A stretch of 64,000 bases of DNA, taken from Anaeramoeba ignava (lineage: Eukaryota; Metamonada; Anaeramoebidae). Positions within the stretch are counted from its first letter, which is position 1. The number at the start of each line of letters is the position of its first letter. The DNA is taken from contig JAPDFW010000087.1 of NCBI GenBank assembly GCA_028826165.1, forward strand, positions 124,001-188,000. Reading direction: 5' to 3'. This document shows, piece by piece, positions 48,031-61,911 of the stretch. A program made the translations under genes and the position numbers. The notes beneath the pieces were generated by a model, which saw nothing but the letters and a program-made list of their open reading frames with translations, searched no databases and was not told where the DNA came from.

Positions 48031-50713
48031 TTAATCTAAATTATTTAAATCACCAAGTCCATCAACATTTTCCATAAAAGTAAAACCATCAAAAGCTTTT
48101 TGACTTATTCTTCCCATTACACTTACATCTGGAACTGAATTTTCACCTTTTTCTTTTGTAAATTCTTGATCAAAATTTGAAATATCAGTAACTTCTTTAA
48201 TTTCAGGTTTAAAAGAAGGTTCAATTTCTTTTTTATAAACTTTTTCCCAATCAAAAATAGCAAAATAAGGATGAGATTTAATTGGTAAAGAATCTTCATT
48301 TGAAGAACCGATTCTTTTTTTAGGATTTCTAATTAAAAGCTACAGAAATCAAATTTTAATTTAATTTTGATTTTATTTTGATTTTAATTTAATTTTGATT
48401 TGATTTAATTTTGATTTGATTTTAATTTTAATTTAATTTAATTTCGATTTGATTTTGATTTTGATTTAATTTTAATTTTAATTTTAATTTTAATTTTGAT
48501 TTAATTTAATTTAATTTTGATTTAATTTGATTTAATTTTAATTAATTTTAATTTTGATTTTAATTTAATTTTAGTTTTGATTTAATTTTAATTTGATTTT
48601 GATTTAATATTGATTTAATTTTGATTTTGATTTGATTTGATTTTGATTTAATTTTAATTTTAATTTTAATTTTAATTTGATTTTAATTTTAATTTTAATT
48701 TTGATTTAATTTTAATTTGATTTAATTTTGATTTAATTTTAATTTAATTTTGATTAGATTTAATTTTGATTTTGATTTGATTTGATTTTGATTTAATTTT
48801 AATTTTGATTTGATTTTATTTTGATTTAATTTTAATTTTAATTTTGATTTAATTTTGATTTGATTTTAATTTAATTTTGATTTAATTTAATTTAATTTAA
48901 TTTTGATTTAATTTTGATTTGATTTGATTTGATTTTGATTTAATTTAATTTTAATTTTAATTTTGATTTTAATTTTGAAATAATTTTGATTTAATTTAAT
49001 TTTGATTTAATTTAAATTTTAATTTGATTTTAATTTAATTTTGAAATAATTTTGATTTGATTTAATTTTGATTTAATTTTAATTTTGATTTTGATTTGAT
49101 TTGATTTTGATTTAATTTAATTTTAATTTTAATTTTAATTTGATTTTAATTTTAATTTAATTTTGATTTTAATTTGATTTAATTTTAATTTCATGTTATA
49201 AATAATTTTAATTAATTTTCATGTTATAAATAATTTTAATTTTAATTTCATGTTATAAATAATTTTAATTAATTTTCATGTTATCAAAAAAATTTTTTTT
49301 TTTGGAATTTTGGAAAAATTACTTTCTTGATTAAATCTCGAGCAAGCTCAGGAACATCTGGTGGAAATTTCAAAGGTTGACGGAGAATTTTCTGATACAA
49401 AACATTCATATCTTCTGAATAAAAAGGAGGCAAACCAACCAACATTTCATACATCAAAACACCCAAACTCCACCAATCAACAGATTTTGAATAACCAATT
49501 TCCAAAAGAACTTCTGGAGCCATATATTCTGGAGTGCCACAAATAGTTTTAGTACCATTTTTCTCCTCAGAAATATTAGTTTTCACAAGACCGAAGTCAG
49601 TGATTTTGATATGACCATCATCAGAAAGAAGGATATTTTCAAGTTTCAAGTCGCGATAAACGATGTCAAGTTTGTGGAGATATTCCAAAGCAAGAACAAT
49701 TTCAGCAGCATAAAGACGGACACGTTCATTGGAGAATTTGCCTTCTTTTCTCAAGTGGAAAAAGAGCTCACCGCCATTAGCGTAGTCCAAGATCATGAAA
49801 AGTTTCTCATCTGACTGGAAAGAGTAATGCAAAGAGACAAGAAACGGATGTCTAGCTCTCAAAAAAACGTCTTTTTCAGCAAGTGTTTGTTCGACTTGCT
49901 GAGATATTGCCAGACGACCTTTGTGAAGACTCTTCATGGCATAATAAGTTCCGTTATCTTTTTTTTGAACCAACTGGACTTTTCCATAAGTTCCTCGACC
50001 AAGAACACTTACTATATCGAAATCCTCAAGAGAAACCTTTGGCTGGTTACTGGCACGAATTGTCGAGAGGATTGTCTCGATCCATTTTTGCCGATCGTCT
50101 TCAGACTGTCCGCATATGTAGTACGTTCTTTTCCCGGGAACATCCACTTCGAAACAGTTCGCCTTTTTAACGTTTTCTGCGATTTTTGCTGTCGTCTTCT
50201 CCGAAAGCGGTATCGCTCCCAAAGGCGTTACATCCTGGAATACCGACCCCCAATATAATCACGTCCCACCAATTTTTATATTTTATTGCAACACACTTAT
50301 GTTAGTTTATTTCCGTTTTTTTCACTTATAATTATTTTTTTGCCCCCGTGTTTTTTTTTCTAAGGGTTCTTTTATTATCTTTTCTTTGTCTTCGTTTTAT
50401 TTCTTACCTTCTCTTTTTTGTAATAATACATCATTTTTCCTTGTATTACAAACCATCTTTTTTTCCATGTTTTCCAAACAGCGCCTTTTAAATTTTTCGT
50501 TTTGAATTATGCATTCATTTCCATTTATTGTTTTGATTCATTTTTGTTTTTTGATCCAAATGTTTTGTTTTGAATTGATTTATATTTTTGCATTTTTTTT
50601 TTCTTTATGAAAAATTTTTTTGCTTTTTTTTTTGAAAAATTTTTTTTGTTTTAAAAACCTTTTTTAACTAAAAATCCTTGTTTAATAATTTGTGAATGAT
50701 CGATTGTAGACAT
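48031..50713 (-). CDS. Akt/PKB-like AGC protein kinase with N-terminal PH domain
   Basis: Exons 50659-50713, 50408-50484, 49323-50234, 48031-48339 (450 aa), all in phase. PH domain: IIKQGFLVKKG, WKTWKKRWFVIQGKMMYYYKKEK, PLGAIPLSE, CFEVDVPGKRTYYICG, RQKWIETI. Kinase: GRGTYGKVQLV, YAMKSLHKG, IVYRDLKLENIL, ITDFGLVK, activation loop KTICGTPEYMAPE (Thr equivalent to Akt T308), DWWSLGVLMYEML. Tail: PKKRIGS, HPYF, SNFDQEFTKE and hydrophobic motif FDGFTF, the TORC2-type site. So both activating sites of the Akt class are present. It likely binds phosphoinositides and is switched on by PDK1 and TORC2 homologues (family knowledge). Intron 3 is a 983-nt TTTTGATTTAA repeat. It shares a 150-bp divergent promoter region with kanadaptin. 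Confidence 0.92.
48340..49322. repeat. Intronic TTTTGATTTAATTTTAATTT array
   Basis: Intron 3 of the Akt-like gene: irregular TTTTGATTTAA and TTTTAATTTGA units, with three TTTCATGTTATAAATAATT copies near 49190-49285. Confidence 0.85.
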
Positions 50714-50863
50714 TTTTAAGTTTAAAATTTATAAATTTTATAAAATTTATTTTTTTCTTTTCTTATAAAAAAAAAAAGGGAAAAAATGAAAAAAAAAATT
50801 TTAAAAAATAAAATTTAATTTTCATTTTTTTTCTTTTTTTTATTTAATAAATAAAAATAATAA

Positions 50864-51741
50864 ATGCAAACTTCATTTAAAAATCCATCAGGTTCAAAAT
50901 TACCAACTCAAAAACCACAAGAAATATCACAATCACTTCCAATTTACAAGCCACCAATTTGGGGAGAAAAATTATCAACAAAAATATCACTTGATGTAAT
51001 TAAAGAAGGAATTTTAATAGAAAAAATCAATTTAGAAAATTACAGTTGTTTTACATTTGGAAGAGTCGAAGATGCAGATCAAGTATTGCTTCATCCAAGC
51101 GTCTCACGGCGACACGCAGTCATACAAACAAGTAAAACGGGAGAAGTGTTTATTTATGATCTTGACAGCACTCACGGAACTTTTGTTAATACGTCCAGGA
51201 TAAGTCCAAAAATTTTCACAATTTATATCATGATGACTTCGTTGTTTTTGGTCAAAGCTCAAGAAAATTCGTTCTTAATTGTCCAAGCCAGATTTCTCCC
51301 CGAAAAGAATTCGACTCTTTAAATCCTAGAAAACATTCTATTGAATTAAAAGAAAATTCACTTTCGAAAGACTTGGAAGCTCAAAATGACAAAAATATCG
51401 TTAATTCTAATAGCAATCTTAATACTAATACAACAAATAATGATCAAGCTAATGTTGTTGAGGAAGATTATGAAACTATTGCTCGTCGAAAAATTCGTTA
51501 TTTAAAGAAATATTATGATGAACCAAATGAAAATGAAGTTGATGATTTTTTTGATAGAACAAAAAATAATAAAAAAGATCATCAAGACAAGAATTTGAAA
51601 ATTTTGTCAAGAAAAAAATTTGTTGTAAATATTGAATCAAGTGATTCTGATGCAGATGAAGATACTCTTGAGAAATATATGACTAATTTAAGTGGGAAGA
51701 AAGATGATAAAGAAGAAGAAGAAGAAAAAGAAAAGAAATAA
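50864..51741 (+). CDS. SLC4A1AP: Kanadaptin (SLC4A1AP)-like FHA protein (one frame break)
   Basis: Frames 50864-51322 and 51207-51741 join into ~292 aa if one A is missing from the CCAAAAATTTT run near 51205; the repaired reading gives a normal FHA end (YHDDFVVFGQSSRKFVL). Before it: PIWGEKLSTKISLDVIKEG, FTFGRVEDADQVLLHPSVSRRHAVIQ, FIYDLDSTHGTFVN. This N-terminal FHA with the conserved PPIW lead, plus the acidic C-terminus with KIRYLKKYY and VDDFFDRT, matches kanadaptin, shorter than the animal protein. Kanadaptin is a nuclear phosphothreonine-binding protein associated with spliceosomal complexes in other systems; its role here is inferred. The break is in a homopolymer of a conserved domain and is probably a sequence error. 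Confidence 0.8.
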
Positions 51742-51805
51742 TTTAAAAATTTAAAGAAAATTTTATTTATTGAAAAATTTAAAAGAAAGAAAGAAAGAAA
51801 GAAAA

Positions 51806-51842
<37 letters not shown>

Positions 51843-52080
51843 AAAAAATTGTGAATATAAAATTATTAAAGAAAGAAAGAAATTTTCTTCTTTTTGAAAA
51901 TTAACTTTTTTAATTTTAATTTTAATTTTAATTTTAATTTTGATTTTAATTTGAATTTTAATTTGAATTTTAATTTTAATTTTGATTTTAATTTTAATTT
52001 TAATTTTAATTTTAATTTTAATTTTAATTTTGATTTTAAATTGAATTTTAATTTTTAAAATGAATTTTATAAATGAATTT
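51742..52080. repeat. GAAA microsatellite and TTTTAA repeat between convergent genes
   Basis: 51783-51845 is a GAAA run. 51905-52060 is TTTTAA with TTTTGA and TTTGAA variants. No gene seen between the kanadaptin stop and the Rab3GAP2 stop. Confidence 0.85.
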
Positions 52081-55000
52081 TTAATAAATCAATAGTAAAT
52101 TATTAATCACGTCAAGTAATTTATTGCAATAAACAAAATCTGAAGAATTTGGATCTAATAATTGAATGCATTTCAAAAAAAGTCTTTTAGTTTCTTGAAT
52201 AGGAGCTAAAGAATCACGATCATTTTCTTTATTTGATAAAGAGTCATTAATAACATTAATCATATCAGTAGAAATTGAAGTAAGAAGTTGAAGATTTTTT
52301 CCTTCACTAAGACTATGAATAATAGAAACAAGTCTTTTTTGTCCAAGAATAACAAGTTTACTTCCAAGTAAGTTTTTATTTTGAACATATTCAATTTCTG
52401 ATTCTGCTTCTTCATCTTTTGTTTGTGTGTATAATCCTAATATATATTCAATTATAACTTCATCTTTGTTATAAAAAAGTTGTTCTGCAATTGTTAATGC
52501 TTTGTTTCTATCGTATTTGAAAAGGGTTTGAAGAAAGAACATCATTTCTGAATTTTGAGTTTTTGATAAAATTTCATTTGAATTTTCATTTAAATTTTCA
52601 TTTAAATTTTCATTTAAATTTTCATTTGAATTTTCATTTGAATTTTCATTTAAAATTTCATTTAAATTTTCATTTAAATTTTCTTTTAATTTTTCTTTTA
52701 ATTTTCATTTAATTTTTCTTTTAAATCAAAACTAAATCTTGTTTCATTCAAAATTTCTCCCCAAAATTGAAGCATATATCGGAAATTAACTGATATTTGA
52801 TATTTCCAACTTAAAGAAATAATTTCCACAAATAATTTTATAATTTTTAAATATTCTTTAAAATTAATTGTTATATTTTTTAATTCTATTTTTTTAAATT
52901 TTTGTAATTTAATAAATGATTCTTTAAAATCAAGAAATTGGATTTTTTTATCATCTAAACTATCATCTATTTTTTCTACATTTGAAAACTTTTCCATAAT
53001 ATTTAATAAATTAAGTGTTGCTTGGAAAAAGTATGAAAGAACATTGCTGTTGAATTTTAAATGTTTTTGATAATATTGACTTGATGGAATTTTACGAAAC
53101 TTGAAAAATAAATTTTTGATTTTAAATATAATTTCACTGAAAAATGTACTCCATATTAAATAACAAACTCCACCTTGAACTTGATATTCTTTAATTAATT
53201 CTAAATATTTCAAACCTTCTATAAGTAATTGATAATTATTGCGATGTGAATTCCAAAAAGATAATAAGATCCATGATTTTGTATAATATATTTGATAATT
53301 TTTAGAATATTCTGGAAATTTATTTCTTAATTTTTTTGCATTTTCCATCAGAATTTCTTCAATTTTATTTTCATTTTGATTTTGATTTTCATTTTGATTT
53401 TCATTTTCATTTTCATTTTGATTTTGATTTTGAATTTGAATTTGATTTTCATTTTCATTTTCATTTTCATTTTCATTTTCATTTTCATTTTCATTTTCAT
53501 TTTCATTTTCATTTTTATTTTCATTTAAATTTTCATTTTCATTTAAATTTTCATTTAAATTTTCTTTTATCTTCCTTGAAATTCTTCGAAGTTCAGTTAC
53601 TTTTTGTCGTTCAGGAAATTGAGCTGATAATTCTAACATTGAAATTAATCTTGTAATGTTACAATCTTGATCTTGTCTGATTCTTTGAACAGAAATATCT
53701 TCATCAACTACAGATGATTGTTTTTGAATAAATAATACAATTTTTGTTTCTTCTTCTAAATTTTCCCATTTTTTCAAATTGTCTTTATTTATCTCATTAT
53801 TTCCATTTTTTCCAAGATATTTAAGTAAATTCAAACAGAAGTAAATTAATAACAATGAATGTTGATTTTTGGAATTTTTGATGCAAATTGAATAGATTTG
53901 ATCAATTTTAGATTGGAATGTATTGCTTTTAATATTTTGTGAATTATGATGTTTTGTAATAAAATTCAAAAGCCATTTCTCAATAGATGTCATTGAATTA
54001 TCTATAATTTCAAGTCTCAATAATTTTTGAATATCACATGAATAAAACCAAGTTTGGAATAGATCAATTTCATCTTCTTCATTCAAAGAAATAAGATTGA
54101 AGGAATTAATAAGAATTTCGCAATGAGTTTCAATATAAAATAAATTCTCAAATAAAAATTGAGATAATTTAATTAAATTTGAGGTATTTTGAGGAATTAA
54201 TTTTGTTGGAGAAACATCAAATTGGAAAGATCTAATAAAGGAAACAACAGGAAAATTAATAGAAAGCTGATTGTTATTATTATTATTATTTTCATCAATT
54301 TGATTTTGATTTTCATCATCATCTTCATCTTCATCTTCATCATCACTTTCAATTTGTTTTTGTTTTTGTTTTTGTTTTTCACTTTCTAATTTTTTGGGAA
54401 TAAAATCATCAAAAAATCCTTTTTCTTTTTGATTTTTAAACCAATCTGTTTTTATCAAACAATTAGAATCATTATTATCATTATCATTATTATCATTATC
54501 TAAATTTGTTAATGTGGTTTGTGATTTGTTTGATGCTTCAATCAAATAACATGCTTTAACAATATTTTCTCTCATCAAAAGAAAATCTTTTGGTGAAACT
54601 TTTTTAATTGTTTCTTTCTCTTGAAAAGTATTTAAATTAACAGAAGATAGAGTTTGTGATTGATCATCTTGTTTGGTTTCATTTTGTTCAGGATTTGAAA
54701 GTGTTTGATTAACTGTATTAATAGCTTTGAGAAGAAATTGAGTTTGGCAATTAACACCCAAAAATTGCTCTAAATATTCCAAAGCACGAACTGCCCATTC
54801 TGGAGAGTGGAACCCTTTCAATAATGATATAATCTCTTCTCTTAATGTTTCTGGTTCTTGTTTTTCATCTTTTTTGTTCGTATTTTCTTTGATACTATTA
54901 CTTCTTTTGTGATTACTTTGGTTTTCATTATTTTCGTTATTTTTAATGCTTATTTTTGGAGTTTCTTGTGAATTTTTTGTTTCTTGTTTTTTGTGATCTG

Positions 55001-57028
55001 AATATTGTAAACGATCTATAATGTTTTCATCAATCATTTTTTGTATTCTGTTTTCGTTGTTTGAGTTTTCATTGTTTAAATTTTGATTGTTTAAATTTTG
55101 ATTTGAATTTTGATTTGAATTTTGATTTGAATTTTGATCTTCATTTTCGTTTTGAATTTCAATTGCATTTAAATTTTCATTTGAACTTTTTGGAGAATAA
55201 CGTTTTTTAGGAGTCATTTCTTGCACAAAATTCTTAATTGAATTAGTGAAATTACTATTTGATTTTTGGGGTTGAGATTGATGGACTGACGATTTCAAAG
55301 TTTCAATTAAATGACCAAACAAAAGCGAATCTCTATGATTTCTCAGAGAATCACTCATCAAAGTGCGTTGAGTAATAGAAGAGAGTTGAACTAATTCTGT
55401 GGGGATTTTGATTTCGTAAATGAATCCTTTGGATGTGATAAGAAAAGATCTAGCAGGAGAATGTTGTTCAGTAGAACCGAGAAGACCAGTTGTTGTTAGC
55501 AGTCTGCATCCAGAAGGGACTGATAACGAACCATGCTTTCCATCATGTCTCATTCCCCATAACTCAAGTAATTTTCTTCGGGGAGCATAGATAACCAGAA
55601 ACAACGAATACATCTTCTGTGCTGTTGTAGGTTTGTGTTTTTTCTCAGAAAGTTCGCTTTGCTGTGGGGTTGATGGAAATGGAGTTTCGAGCCAACCACA
55701 CTGAGCATCGCGATATCCTTTAAACATTCTTACAATAACGAAATTAAACATGTCAAATATCAATACTCTTCCCAGATTGTCTGTGATTGCTGCTAATCTT
55801 CCTGATGGTTCTGATGTAATTGATGTGAAAATGCGGTGCTTGTCAGTCATTTTCCATTTCATTGGAAGTTCTATTGATTTCTCAAATTTTTCTTCAGGTT
55901 TTTTAGTCTCATTTGCTTTTGTGTTGCTGCTTTTAAGAAAATTCTTTGCAAATGAAATGAAACTTGAGATTGTTTTTGACGCAACATTGGAAGCAAAACT
56001 AACAACTGTACGCAGAGCATTTGTTTCTTCTGTGATTGGAAAAGAGGCGATCATTGGATGTTTTCCAACAGAAATGAATCTCGAGCCGTCACGAAGTTGG
56101 TTGAATATTGAGTATTGGAAATTTTCAGTGATTTTCGATGAAATGACATCAAACGTTTTTTTCTGTCCAATTAGTTTCCATTTGCGATAACTTAATGACA
56201 TTTTTTGTGTGTTTTGTGCTGATTTATCTGGTTCTGTATTCCAAAATGTTAAAAATGTGAATAAAGAAAACCCATCAACAGCAACTACAACATCTGTATG
56301 AATTATTATCAATTCTTCTGTTTCATTTGTTGTTTTTGAATATGTATTAGAATTTGAACGAAGCTTAAATCTGATTATTGGCGAATTATGAAGTTTATGT
56401 TCAAGAATCGTTTTTCCTTCCTTTTTTTTTTTGTTTATTATTTAGTTAAATAATTTATTTTTTATTTTTTATTTTTAAATAAATTTTCCCAAATAAATCA
56501 TACACTTGAAAATATTTTAAATTCGCCAGAAGAATAACCAACAACTAAAACAGAAAAACTTTGTGAATCGGATTGAGATTTAGGAAGAGCAACAGTGATC
56601 CACAATAAAGTATTAATAACATCAAGAGATTTATCATTTTTTGCGGAAACAAGAAAAAGATACTTATTCAAACGAGTTTGTCTCATTTTTGAAGTTAAAC
56701 TGACTTGTTTTTTTTTTGATCCTTCTAAATCAATTATAATAAAAGAAGACCTAAAACTGATTGCAAGATATTTCCCATTTCGCTCAATAGCAACATTGCA
56801 TTTTTCCAACGGAAACTCTCTTTCATGATTATCTTCATCATCTGTATGTGCACTTTCATCTACATCTGAAAAACGCCAATCGCCCCAACTATCATTATTT
56901 TGAAATAATTTTTCTATTTCTTTTTTTTCTTCTTTTCTTTCATCTTTTTTTTCTTCATTTGAAAAGAGAAAACTTAATGTTTGTTCATAATTTAATTGAT
57001 AAAATAAACAAGATTCGATTGTAGTCAT
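52081..57028 (-). CDS. RAB3GAP2: Rab3 GTPase-activating protein non-catalytic subunit (Rab3GAP2)
   Basis: Exons 56504-57028 and 52081-56420, the second with one missing T near 52710, ~1621 aa. Family landmarks: NDSWGDWRFSD, VLVVGYSSGEFKIFSS joined across an 83-nt intron to EGKTILEHKLHNSPIIRFKLR, VVVAVDGFSLF, LSYRKWKL, ISVGKHPMIASF, SGRLAAITDNLGRVLIFD, VRMFKGYRDAQCGW, LVIYAPRRKLLELWG, and a C-terminal LGSKLVILGQKRLV region. Rab3GAP1/2 regulates Rab3 and acts as exchange factor for Rab18 at the ER and in autophagy. Low-complexity Asn/Glu inserts (54300-54520, 55060-55150, 53370-53580) inflate the length. The break lies inside a FNENLNEN repeat with the same protein continuing after it, so an indel error is likely. 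Confidence 0.88.
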
Positions 57029-57290
57029 TTTTTATTTAAAAAAATTTGAAAAAAAAAATGAAAAAAAATGAAATTTAAAAAAATGAAAATGAAAAAAAAA
57101 ATGAAAAAAAAAATGAAAAAAAATGAAATTGAAATTTAAAAAAATGAAATTGAAATTTAAAAAAATGAAATTGAAATTCTTTCTTTTTAATTACTTTTAA
57201 AAATTTCTTTCATCAAAAAAAAAAAAGATTCAAAAAATTGGAATTGAAAAAAAAAAAGTCGAAAATTTATTCTTCTTTTTTTTTTTTTAA
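57029..57290. other. Short A-rich spacer between Rab3GAP2 and V-ATPase a
   Basis: GAAAAAAAATGAAATTGAAATTT-type repeats just upstream of the Rab3GAP2 start and downstream of the V-ATPase stop. No element recognised. Confidence 0.6.
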
Positions 57291-60200
57291 TTAATTTGTT
57301 TGTTCTTTTGTTAATTCTTCAAATGAAAATGGTTGAAATTTAATTCCTTCTCCTTTATAAAATTTGTTTTGAAATTCAACCCAATGTAATCTTAATGCAT
57401 GTAAAAGTGCTGAAAAAGTTTCCATTATCATTAAAACTGAAATAGTAATAAAAACCCAAATTGCAAATCCAATAAAAACCATCCAAGAATAAGTTGTTAA
57501 TGGGAAAAGAACCAATTTTTGCCAAAAGACTTTACTTAATTCTAAATTTTATTTGAATAAATTTTTTTGAATAAATTTTTGAATAAATTTTATTTTAAAT
57601 AAATTTTTATTTGAATAAATTTTATTTGAATAAATTTTTTTGAATAAATTTTATAATAAATTTTTTATTAAATTTTTATTTGAATAAATTTTTTTGAATA
57701 AATTTTTTTGAATAAATTTTTATTTAAATTTTTTATTTAAATTACGTGAATGTGCAAGTGAAAGAGCCCACAAACGTAAATAAGAAGCTGTGTTAGAAAT
57801 GGAACCAAGAACAAATTCAATAGTAGTAATTGCTTGTTCAACAAAAACTTCACTCATTTGAAACTGTTCTTCATGACTTGTTTCATCTTTTTTTTCATCT
57901 TTTTGATTTGCAATAGGAAATTCATTAACTTTTTGATTATCTATATTAATATCCAATTCAAGATCTGAGTTTGAATCATGATGTTTTAGTTGATATTTAG
58001 ATTCATCAAACAAATCATTTGGTTCAGCTTGATTTTCAATTAAACTTCGGTTTTCATGTTGAAGTTTTTTTTCTTTTAACATTTTTTTTTTCGCTTTATT
58101 TTTTAATATAAAAGGTTTTGGGCACAACATCCAAGGAATAGCAATCACAACAAGAAACAAAAGTATTAATTGAATGATTCCTTGATTCGGATATATTTTC
58201 ATGTCATGTTCAACAGATCCTGGTGAGATTACAAATCTAATTAATGTGTTAATTAATAAAACTCCATGTCTTTGTGTTTGAATTGATCGGTTGCTCCAAC
58301 GAATATTCCATTTTAAAATTACAAGGAAAACCATGTATCCAAAAAAGGAAAAGAAAAATATTATTTGTGGAAGAAATCCACACCAAACATCTACATAACG
58401 TTTGAAATGAACTGCATTAAGAAGATTTAATACAATACCAAGTGTCATCTTTTTAATAATTTTTTTTAATAATTTTTTTTAATAATTTTTTTTTAATAAT
58501 TTTTTTTTAATAATTTTTTTTAATAATTTTTTTAATAATTTTTTAAATATTTACATGACTAACACCAATAATAACTGATAATTTCATTTTCAAAGAATTA
58601 ACATATAAAAGTTCATTCTTTCGATTTTGCCAAACTATAATTTAAACAGAAATATTTCAATATATAAAAATAAAAATAAAAATAAAAATTAAAATTAAAA
58701 ATTAAATAATACCTGGATCAACTCCAAAAGGATATGCACAATTATGACTAACTAAATGATAATTTGAATCATTTTTATCTGGACTCCAACAACTTCCAAA
58801 AAAATCAATTGGAAGTGAAAATGTTTCATTATATAATAAACCAGTATACATACTAAATAATCCCATAAGTAATAAAATATATCTTCCATTATATAAAACC
58901 TCTACAAGCTAAAATGAAATCAAATTAAATAAATCAAATTAAATTAAATCAAATGAAATCAAATTAAATAAATTTAAATCAAATTAAATAAATTTATTTC
59001 AGTTTACTTCTCCTAATTTTTGTTTTCCAAATTTTTTCTCTTTCAAAATAAAAATCATTGCTGTTAAAAATAATAAAGATCCATGTCCCAAATCACCAAA
59101 CATAACTGCAAATAAAAATGGGAAAGTAATAATTGAAAAAGGAGTTGGACTAATTTCACCATAATTTGCTGTTCCATATGATTCAACAAGTCCATGAAAT
59201 CCAGTAGTAAATTTATTTGTCTCAAAAAAAGTAGGTTTTTCTTTTTTTTCATCATTAATAATTTCTAAAACAGTTGGAACAATAACACCAGAATCTTCCT
59301 AATTGAATTTTAATTTATGAATTTTATAATTTATAATTTATAAATTTATAAATTTTTACACTAGCTTTCTTAAGTTCAATTTTAACTTGATTAATTTTAT
59401 TTGATGGACTCCAAGCTTCTGCAATTAAACATTGTTTTGTTGTATCAAAATTTAACATATTAATAATATGATTAATTGCTTTTTCTTGTTTGACTTTATT
59501 TTTCCAATGTGATAATCTTTTCTCAGTTTCCATAAGTAATTCTAATTGTCTTCGTTTTGATTTATTAAGAACTAATCGAGTTTCGCTATATTTTTATTTC
59601 AAATTTTAATTATTATTTTTGTTTCAAATTTTAATTATTATTTTTATTTCAAATTTAAATTATTATTTTTGTTTCAAATTTAAATTATTATTTTTATTTC
59701 AAATTTAAATTATTTTTATTTCAAATTTTAATTATTATTTTTATTTCAAATTTAAATTATTATATTTATTTCAAATTTAAATTATTTTTATTTCAAATTT
59801 AAATTATTTTTATTTCAAATTTTAATTATTTTTATTTCAAATTCAAATTATTATATTTATTTCAAATTTAAATTATTTTATTTATTTCAAATTTAAATTA
59901 TTTTTATTTCAAATTTAAATTATTATTTTTATTTCAAATTTTAATTATTATTTTTATTTCAAATTTTAATTATTATTTTTGTTTCAAATTTATATTATTA
60001 TTTTTATTTCAAATTTTAATTATTATTTTATTTCAAATTTAAATTATTTTTATTTCAAATTTAAATTATTATTTCAAATTTAAATTATTTTTATTTCAAA
60101 TTCAAATTATTATATTTATTTCAAATTTAAATTATTTTTATTTCAAATTTAAATTATTAATTTTATTTCAAATTTTAATTTATATTATTAATTTTTATTT

Positions 60201-61911
60201 CAAATTTAAATTATTATTTTTATTTCAAATTTAAATTATTTTTATTTCAAATTTAAATTATTATTTTTATTTCAAATTTAAATTATTTTTATTTCAAATT
60301 TAAATTATTATTTTTATTTCAAATTCAAATTATTATATTTATTTCAAATTTATATTATTATTTTTATTTCAAATTTTAATTATTAATTTTATTTCAAATT
60401 TAAATTATTATTTTTATTTCAAATTTTAATTATTATTTTTATTTCAAATTTAAATTATTTTTTTTCAAATTTAAATTATTATTTTTATTTCAAATTTTAA
60501 TTATTTTTATTTCTTACCGAATTTGTTCTTGTGTTTTCTCAAATAAAGTATATCTTTCTCTTGGTGATTCAGAAATTTCAAAAAGTTTTGCTCCAAAAGT
60601 TTGACAATATTTTGTCAATTTTTCTCCAATAACATCTCCTTCAAATAAAACCATAAATGCAGTTTTTGGTGTTTTTTTTTTCTAAATTTTCAATTTAAAA
60701 TTTGATTTGTTTTTTTTTTTAATTGGAAATTATTTTTTAAAAAATTTTATAAATTTAAATTTAATTTCAAACAAGTTTTAAATCCATAATTGGTTCATCT
60801 ATTTCTTCTTGTTTAAATAGTAAATTTCCTCTTGAAACTCTCCATAAAATTCTTTCTAATGTAAAAACTTCAGTTGAATTAATAATTCCTACAATATGTC
60901 TTTTGAATAAATATAAAAATGAATTTTAATTTTAATTTTAATTTTAATTTTAATTTTAATTTTAATTTTAATTTTAATTTTAATTTTAATTTTAATTTTA
61001 ATTTTAATTTTAATTTTAATTTTAATTATTATTTTAATTTTAATTTTGATTTTAATTTTAATTTTAATTTTATTATTTTAATTTTGATTTTAATTTTAAT
61101 TATTATTTATTACCCTAAATCACCAAATATTCTTGCATGATGTTGATTATCTAAAAGAGTATCTTTTTCATGATCATTATGATGAAAATCTTCTTCAAAA
61201 TCCTTTATATTAAAAATATTTCAATTATTTAAATTATTTAAAATTGATCCATTTAAATTTGATCGATAAAATTATTTAAATTTGATTCATACTCCTTGTG
61301 CAAAAAAAATATCACTTTTTGTAATTGTATGTTTAAGTTCAACTAAATCAATAAATTGTGAATAAATTTCATTTAATCCAACTATCATATTTTTTAAATC
61401 CTCATGATATCTTTCAATTTCAGACTAAATATTATTTAAATCAAAAAAGAAAAAAAAAGAAAAAAAAAGATTGTTATTTGAACAATTGATTTAAAAAGAA
61501 AAAAGCTGTCATTTCTTTATTTACATCTAAATTTTCCATTTCCATTTTATTAATTGATTCAATCTCATCTGAAGAAATAATTTCTTTGGCAAATGGTTCT
61601 TCTTCCTCAACAATTTGTTTTTCAATAAATGCTAATTTTCTTTCAATTTCAGTGCATTGTTTAATTTCTTGAACTTTTGGTCTTTGAAAAGAATTAATAT
61701 GTGAATTTAACTATTTTTAAAATTAATATTCATTTATAAAATTAAAATTAATATTCATTTATAAAATTAAAATTCATTTATAATATTAAAATACATCAAC
61801 AAATTGAATTAAACCAGCTTCTCCTAAAATTTTAATTGTTGGATATGCTGCTTCTGGTTGAAGATATAAACGAACTAATTTCATTTCTTTTGATCTTAAT
61901 AAAGAACCCAT
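57291..61911 (-). CDS. ATP6V0A: V-type ATPase V0 subunit a
   Basis: Twelve exons: 61795-61911, 61525-61710, 61293-61424, 61114-61202, 60773-60899, 60518-60681, 59360-59585, 59008-59298, 58713-58908, 58555-58634, 57746-58448, 57291-57541; 2562 nt, 853 aa, every junction in phase. N-terminal cytosolic half: [60 protein letters not shown]. Membrane half: [83 protein letters not shown], and the proton-path arginine in [18 protein letters not shown], then [20 protein letters not shown]. Subunit a forms the proton half-channels against the c-ring in endolysosomes or contractile vacuole. An acidic loop of ~90 residues (KKKMLKEKK to EEQFQMSE) is longer than usual. Introns range from 73 to 932 nt; the long ones are tandem repeats. 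Confidence 0.95.
57542..57745. repeat. Intronic TTTGAATAAATTTTT array (V-ATPase intron 11)
   Basis: A 204-nt intron of TTTGAATAAATTTTT and TTTATTTGAATAAA units. Intron 10 (58449-58554) is likewise TTTTTTAATAA repeats. Confidence 0.8.
59586..60517. repeat. Intronic TTTTTATTTCAAATTTAAATTATTA array
   Basis: Intron 6 of the V-ATPase gene: about 37 copies of a ~22-25-bp unit (TATTTCAAATTTAAATTAT plus TTTT/TATTTT), the most regular medium-length intronic array in the window. Confidence 0.9.
60915..61105. repeat. Intronic TTTTAA hexamer array
   Basis: Intron 4 of the V-ATPase gene, near-pure TTTTAA units. The Asn-Phe frame on the plus strand is an artefact. Confidence 0.9.

Noticed and set aside
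50864-51322. Kanadaptin pseudogene
   Set aside because: Only one break, in an A-run, with conserved FHA sequence continuing in the next frame; several other genes here show the same kind of break.
53336-53656. Phe-His repeat protein on the plus strand
   Set aside because: Antisense of the Asn/Glu insert in Rab3GAP2.
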